Assembly: GCF_000426385.1 (NCBI RefSeq)
Contig: NZ_AUFG01000040.1
Span: 1-35,358, forward strand
Origin: Arsenicicoccus bolidensis DSM 15745
GTDB taxonomy: Bacteria; Actinomycetota; Actinomycetes; Actinomycetales; Dermatophilaceae
Length of the DNA stretch: 35,358 nucleotides
Direction: 5' to 3'
The position numbers and the translations under genes were made by a program. Below the pieces are notes generated by a model that saw only the letters and a list, made by a program, of their open reading frames with translations, ran no database searches and was not told the DNA's origin. Below, one piece after another: positions 32,045 to 35,358 of this stretch; within the stretch, counting starts at the first letter, position 1; each line of letters begins with the position of its first letter.

Positions 32045-33880
32045 GTGACGCAGGGGGACCAGGGGCAGACGAGGGGCGGGCGCGCCGAGGCCGACACGCT
32101 GGCTGCGGTCGCCCGCCTCGCCGAGGCCCTGCCCGCCGACGCCCGGCGCGAGCAGCTCGTGCAGGCGCTCCGACATCACCTGCCCCGCGTCATCGGCGCT
32201 GAGCGGATCGAGCTGGGGCTGGTCACCGGGTCCGACGGCCACGTCGAGTGCCACGTCTTCGCCGGCACCCTGCCGGGCGAGCCAACCGTCCACCAGCGCC
32301 CCGTGACCACCGGCTGCTTCGTCCGCGTCCTGCGGTCGCGGACCCAGCTGATCCCCGACCTGCGGGAGGCGGACGACCCCGAGCTGCAGCCACTCGTCGA
32401 GGCGAGGCTGCGCCAGCGTCTGGTCCTCGCCGTGCACGCCGGCACAGCCACGATCGGCGTGCTGGCGGTGACCAGCGCTTCCGCCATACGACCCGAGACG
32501 ATCCAGGCAGCCACACTGGTGGCGGCCGTCCTCTCCGCCCGGGGCACCCAGCTCTCGGGCCTGGCGGCCCCGGACTCCCTGCTCACGCTCGAGGCGCAGC
32601 TGGCCGACCTGCGATCGACCAACCAGACCCTCCAGCGCACCGACGCCCTGACCCGGCTGCCCAACCGCGCGGCCGCCTTCGAGGCGATCGGCCGGGCCCG
32701 CGCGGGCGAGCCGGCGGACGGCGCCTTCGCCTACATCGACGTCGACCATCTCAAGATGACCAACGACCGGCTCGGCCACGGGTCCGGCGACGAGGTGCTC
32801 CGCGGGGTGGCCGACCGTCTGCTCCGGCTGAGCGGGCCGACGCCGGTCGCCGTCTTCCGCGTCGGCGGGGACGAGTTCGGGGCGCTGAGCCGGGGCACGG
32901 TCCAGGAGCTGCGAGCCGCGCTCGAGGAGCTGTCCGTCGACCTGGCCCGCGACCCGCTGCGCATCGACGGGCGCGAGGTGCCCGTCGCGTTCTCCGCCGG
33001 CGTCTATGCCATCTCCGGTCACGACCAGGGCATCGAGGAGATCGTCTCCCGCGCCGAGTCCGCGGCCCACGAGGCCAAGCGCAGCGGTCGCGGACGGGTC
33101 CTCGTCCACGTGCCCGGCGACCCGGGACGCGCCGACACCCACCACGAGCGGCTGCAGATGGACGAGGTGCGTTCCGCGGTGCTCACCGGGCGTCTGTCGA
33201 TGGTGGCCCAGCCCATCCGCAGCGTCGTGCAGGGCGTCGAGGCCCCCATGGACGCCGAGGTCCTCGTCCGGCTGGCCGACGAGGCCGGACGCACCCTGCT
33301 GCCCGACGACTTCGTGGCCCTGGCCGAGCAATATGACGTCGTCAACGCCCTCGACCGCGCCGTCCTGTCCCGCGTGGTCGAGACCCTCGCCGACGGGGCC
33401 CCGCAGCGTCGCGTCTCCTGCAACGTCAGCCCGCACAGCCTGCTCGACCCCACCTTCGTCGACTGGGCCGACGACCTGATCCGCGGCAGCGGCCAGGGCC
33501 GCCGTCTGGTGCTCGAGCTGACCGAGCGGCTGCCCATCGGCACGGTCGAGGAGGTGCGGTCCGGCATGGTCCACCTCGGCGACGCCGGCGTGCGCTTCGC
33601 CCTCGACGACTTCGGGGCGGGCACGACCAGCTATGGCAACCTGCGCGTCCTGCCCATCGACGTCCTCAAGATCGACGGCGTGCTCGTGCGCGGGTGCCTC
33701 ACCAGCACCGTCGACCACGCGATGCTGCGCTCGGCCGTCGAGGTGGCCGACGCGCTCGGCATACGGTCCGTCGCCGAGGGGGTGGAGACCGCCGAGCAGC
33801 TGTCCGCCGTCGTCGAGCTGGGGGCGCACGCCGTGCAGGGCTACTACTTCGGCCAGCCCCTCCCCTGGCCGGCGGTCTGA
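32045..33880 (+). CDS. GAF-GGDEF-EAL c-di-GMP turnover protein, 611 aa
   Basis: A soluble three-domain protein: GAF-like sensor (about 33-165), GGDEF (about 195-355; RVGGDEFGAL with motif 274-278, and DVDHLKMTNDRLGH) and EAL (about 372-611). The EAL motif is written EVL (405-407) but keeps the Glu; the other phosphodiesterase residues are present: Asn460, LELTE, Asp521-Asp522, Lys542, Glu578 in AEGVET and Gln604. Both activities therefore look possible; in many such hybrids GGDEF only tunes the EAL. No RxxD I-site. GTG start; long readings from 31295 are tmk shadow. Confidence 0.93.
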   Translation: MTQGDQGQTRGGRAEADTLAAVARLAEALPADARREQLVQALRHHLPRVIGAERIELGLVTGSDGHVECHVFAGTLPGEPTVHQRPVTTGCFVRVLRSRTQLIPDLREADDPELQPLVEARLRQRLVLAVHAGTATIGVLAVTSASAIRPETIQAATLVAAVLSARGTQLSGLAAPDSLLTLEAQLADLRSTNQTLQRTDALTRLPNRAAAFEAIGRARAGEPADGAFAYIDVDHLKMTNDRLGHGSGDEVLRGVADRLLRLSGPTPVAVFRVGGDEFGALSRGTVQELRAALEELSVDLARDPLRIDGREVPVAFSAGVYAISGHDQGIEEIVSRAESAAHEAKRSGRGRVLVHVPGDPGRADTHHERLQMDEVRSAVLTGRLSMVAQPIRSVVQGVEAPMDAEVLVRLADEAGRTLLPDDFVALAEQYDVVNALDRAVLSRVVETLADGAPQRRVSCNVSPHSLLDPTFVDWADDLIRGSGQGRRLVLELTERLPIGTVEEVRSGMVHLGDAGVRFALDDFGAGTTSYGNLRVLPIDVLKIDGVLVRGCLTSTVDHAMLRSAVEVADALGIRSVAEGVETAEQLSAVVELGAHAVQGYYFGQPLPWPAV

Positions 33881-33905
33881 GGCAGGCGGCCTGAGGCAGG
33901 CGGCC
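33878..33905 (+). repeat. 14-bp tandem duplication at the end of the GAF-GGDEF-EAL gene
   Basis: TGAGGCAGGCGGCC occurs twice in a row; the first copy starts with the stop codon, so the stop is duplicated 14 bp downstream. Confidence 0.8.
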
Positions 33906-33944
33906 GACCGCCAGGCGAGATCGGCCAGGTGGCACGGCGATTGA

Positions 33945-33960
33945 CCCCCGCCGGCGGGGG
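33945..33960. other. Perfect 16-bp palindrome before yihY
   Basis: CCCCCGCCGGCGGGGG in the 143-bp gap between the two plus-strand genes. It may terminate the first gene or overlap the yihY promoter: TTGACC (33941-33946) lies against its left edge, but no good -10 follows. Confidence 0.5.
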
Positions 33961-34023
33961 CGCATGTGGTTGTCTTGTGGACAAACCCCCCACCTCCCCC
34001 CTTCCCTCACAGGAGCCTCCCCC

Positions 34024-35112
34024 ATGGCCACACGTCACCCCTCCGACTCGGACGAGTCCCGCACGACCGACGAGGAGCGCCCGGTCGGCGCCCGCACGCA
34101 CGACGACCCCGACGGGCACGGCAAGCCCGACGAGATGGACGACCTGCCCGGCGCCAACTGGAAGTACGCCTTCAAGCGCACGACCAAGGAGTTCACCCGG
34201 GACCAGTGCACCGACCTCGCGGCCGCCCTGACCTACTACGCCGTGCTGTCGCTGTTCCCGGCCGTCCTGGCGCTGATCTCCCTGCTCGGCCTCTTCGGCC
34301 AGGATCCGGGCACCGTCGACAAGATGCTGGACGGCGTCCGCCAGCTCTCGCCGCAGGCCGTCGACACCGTCGGCCCGATCATCAAGGAGATCTCCGGCTC
34401 CCAGGCGTCCGGCGTCGCCCTGGTCGTCGGTCTGCTCACCGCGCTGTGGTCGGCCTCCGGCTACATCGGCGCCTTCGGCCGCGCGATGAACCGCATCTAC
34501 GACGTGCAGGAAGGGCGCCCCTTCCTCAAGCTGCGACCGCTGCAGCTGCTCATCACCCTGATCACGCTGACCCTGGTCGCCCTCGCCGGCATCATGCTGG
34601 TCGTCAGCGGCGGCATCGCGCAGTGGGTCGGCGGACTCATCGGCCTCGGCGACACCGCCGTGACGGTGTGGAACATCGCGAAGTGGCCCGTCATCGGCCT
34701 GATCGTCATCCTGGTCATCGCGCTGCTCTACTACGCGACCCCCAACGTCAAGCAGCCGAAGTTCAAGTGGTTCAGCCCCGGCGCGGCCCTGGCCTTCGTC
34801 ACCTGGATCCTGGCGTCCGTCGCCTTCGGCTTCTACGTGTCCAACTTCGGGTCCTACAACAAGACCTACGGCTCGATCGCGGGTGTGGTCGTCTTCCTCC
34901 TGTGGCTGTGGATCACCAACCTGGCGCTGCTCTTCGGTGCGGAGTTCGACTCCGAGGTCGAGCGCTCCCGGCAGCTCGCCGCGGGCATGCCCGCCGAGGA
35001 CCAGGTGCTCCTGCCGCCACGCGACGACAAGGGGATCAAGAAGCAGGAGAAGACCCTCGACGAGCTCAAGCTCGAGGCGTCCGACCTGCGCCGCGAGGGC
35101 CGGCGCGACTGA
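34024..35112 (+). CDS. YihY/BrkB-family inner membrane protein, 362 aa
   Basis: Polytopic protein of the YihY/virulence factor BrkB family. A hydrophilic acidic N-terminus of about 40 residues leads to WKYAFKRTTKEFTRDQCTDLAAALTYYAVLSLFPAVLALISLLG, the family hallmark (AALTYYAVLSLFP), then about six helices, GYIGAFGRAMNRIYDVQEGRPFLK, ALLYYATPNVK and YGSIAGVVVFLLWLWITNLALLFGAEFDSE. The C-terminal 50 residues are charged. Function is unproven; old links to RNase BN and serum resistance are unreliable. The ATG at 34024 follows AGGAG at 9 nt. Confidence 0.93.
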   Translation: MATRHPSDSDESRTTDEERPVGARTHDDPDGHGKPDEMDDLPGANWKYAFKRTTKEFTRDQCTDLAAALTYYAVLSLFPAVLALISLLGLFGQDPGTVDKMLDGVRQLSPQAVDTVGPIIKEISGSQASGVALVVGLLTALWSASGYIGAFGRAMNRIYDVQEGRPFLKLRPLQLLITLITLTLVALAGIMLVVSGGIAQWVGGLIGLGDTAVTVWNIAKWPVIGLIVILVIALLYYATPNVKQPKFKWFSPGAALAFVTWILASVAFGFYVSNFGSYNKTYGSIAGVVVFLLWLWITNLALLFGAEFDSEVERSRQLAAGMPAEDQVLLPPRDDKGIKKQEKTLDELKLEASDLRREGRRD

Positions 35113-35134
35113 CCCGCGCCTCCCCTCTCTGACG

Positions 35135-35185
35135 AAGATCGTGAGTGCTTGGTCCAAGATTCTTGGACCAGACACTCACGATCTT
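35135..35185 (+). terminator. Long hairpin after yihY (possible terminator or repeat element)
   Basis: A 13-bp perfect outer stem (AAGATCGTGAGTG, 35135-35147, with 35173-35185) and a 9-bp inner stem (TGGTCCAAG, 35150-35158, with 35162-35170) are separated only by a C/A mismatch and a T-G wobble; loop ATT. It begins 22 bp after the yihY stop and is AT-richer than the genes. It could end yihY or be a dispersed palindromic repeat. Confidence 0.75.
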
Positions 35186-35225
35186 GCTTGTGGGGCCGTA
35201 TGACGCCCCGCCGAACCGCCCGGAA

Positions 35226-35358
35226 CGACATGAATCGAGTCCCCAGCTCACTTCAGGTCGCCCACGACCCCCCACGGGGTCCCCAGACGACACGACTCGA
35301 GCCCGCAGCTCAGTTCAGGTCGCCTGCGACGCGCCAGACGGCCCCCAGACGACACGAC
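35226..35358. repeat. 62-bp tandem repeat running off the window edge
   Basis: Units start at 35226, 35288 and 35350 (third cut by the window end). Units 1 and 2 differ at about 13 of 62 positions by hand alignment. Best-conserved core: CAGCTCA(C/G)TTCAGGTCGCC. Each has a GTCG-N4-CGAC mini-hairpin whose stem is kept while the loop changes. No ORF is supported here. Confidence 0.85.

Noticed and set aside
35226-35358. CRISPR array
   Set aside because: The whole 62-bp unit is similar between copies; there are no unique spacers and no cas genes.

Overview
The window comes from a high-GC actinobacterium. Gene content and order point to the Micrococcales, perhaps near the Intrasporangiaceae/Dermatophilaceae; that placement is an inference. 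Evidence: very GC-rich codons, many GTG starts, short 4-bp start/stop overlaps, genes with a -10 box directly at the start codon and no Shine-Dalgarno (leaderless style), an Lsr2 protein, and a gene order (clpC, lsr2, lysS, folK/B/P/E, ftsH, hpt, tilS, zinc protease, dacB, ppa) that matches the conserved actinobacterial block seen, for example, in Mycobacterium tuberculosis.

Layout. Positions 1-5207: 5' end of clpC, a membrane protein, an NTF2-like and an FhuF-like gene, lsr2, a 61-residue membrane protein and lysS (all minus), then a plus-strand lipoprotein. Positions 5276-10340: the ftsH-folE-folP-folBK-DUF3180 operon, with start/stop overlaps or a 1-nt gap. Positions 10528-15089: hpt, tilS, a DUF2342 zincin-like protein and a PBP4-type DacB. 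Positions 15198-17457: ppa (plus) converging on a NlpC/P60 cell-wall hydrolase (minus). Positions 17836-21370: a Bcr/CflA-like exporter, a putative esterase with an apparent frameshift, and an APH-fold kinase. Positions 21605-25095: pcaD-pcaF-pcaI-pcaJ, the last steps of the beta-ketoadipate pathway, preceded by two operator-like palindromes. Positions 25176-28129: two coupled, paralogous membrane diguanylate cyclases. Then tRNA-Thr(CGT) with promoter and terminator, a TAP-like lipoprotein hydrolase, holB and tmk, a divergent GAF-GGDEF-EAL protein, and a YihY/BrkB membrane protein. The window ends in a hairpin and a 62-bp tandem repeat.

Most genes are housekeeping. The unusual signals are at DNA level: (i) the octamer CGGCATAC/GTATGCCG occurs 20 times by hand count, on both strands, in every codon register and between genes; (ii) several gene-free gaps hold long perfect stems or 10-bp-period repeats (2.2, 13.5, 21.5 and 35.1 kb); (iii) at least seven genes have a -10-like hexamer 6-7 nt before the start codon. 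Three c-di-GMP turnover proteins lie within 9 kb, and the pca operon has a tidy candidate IclR-type operator. No phage, insertion sequence, CRISPR array or defence island was seen.
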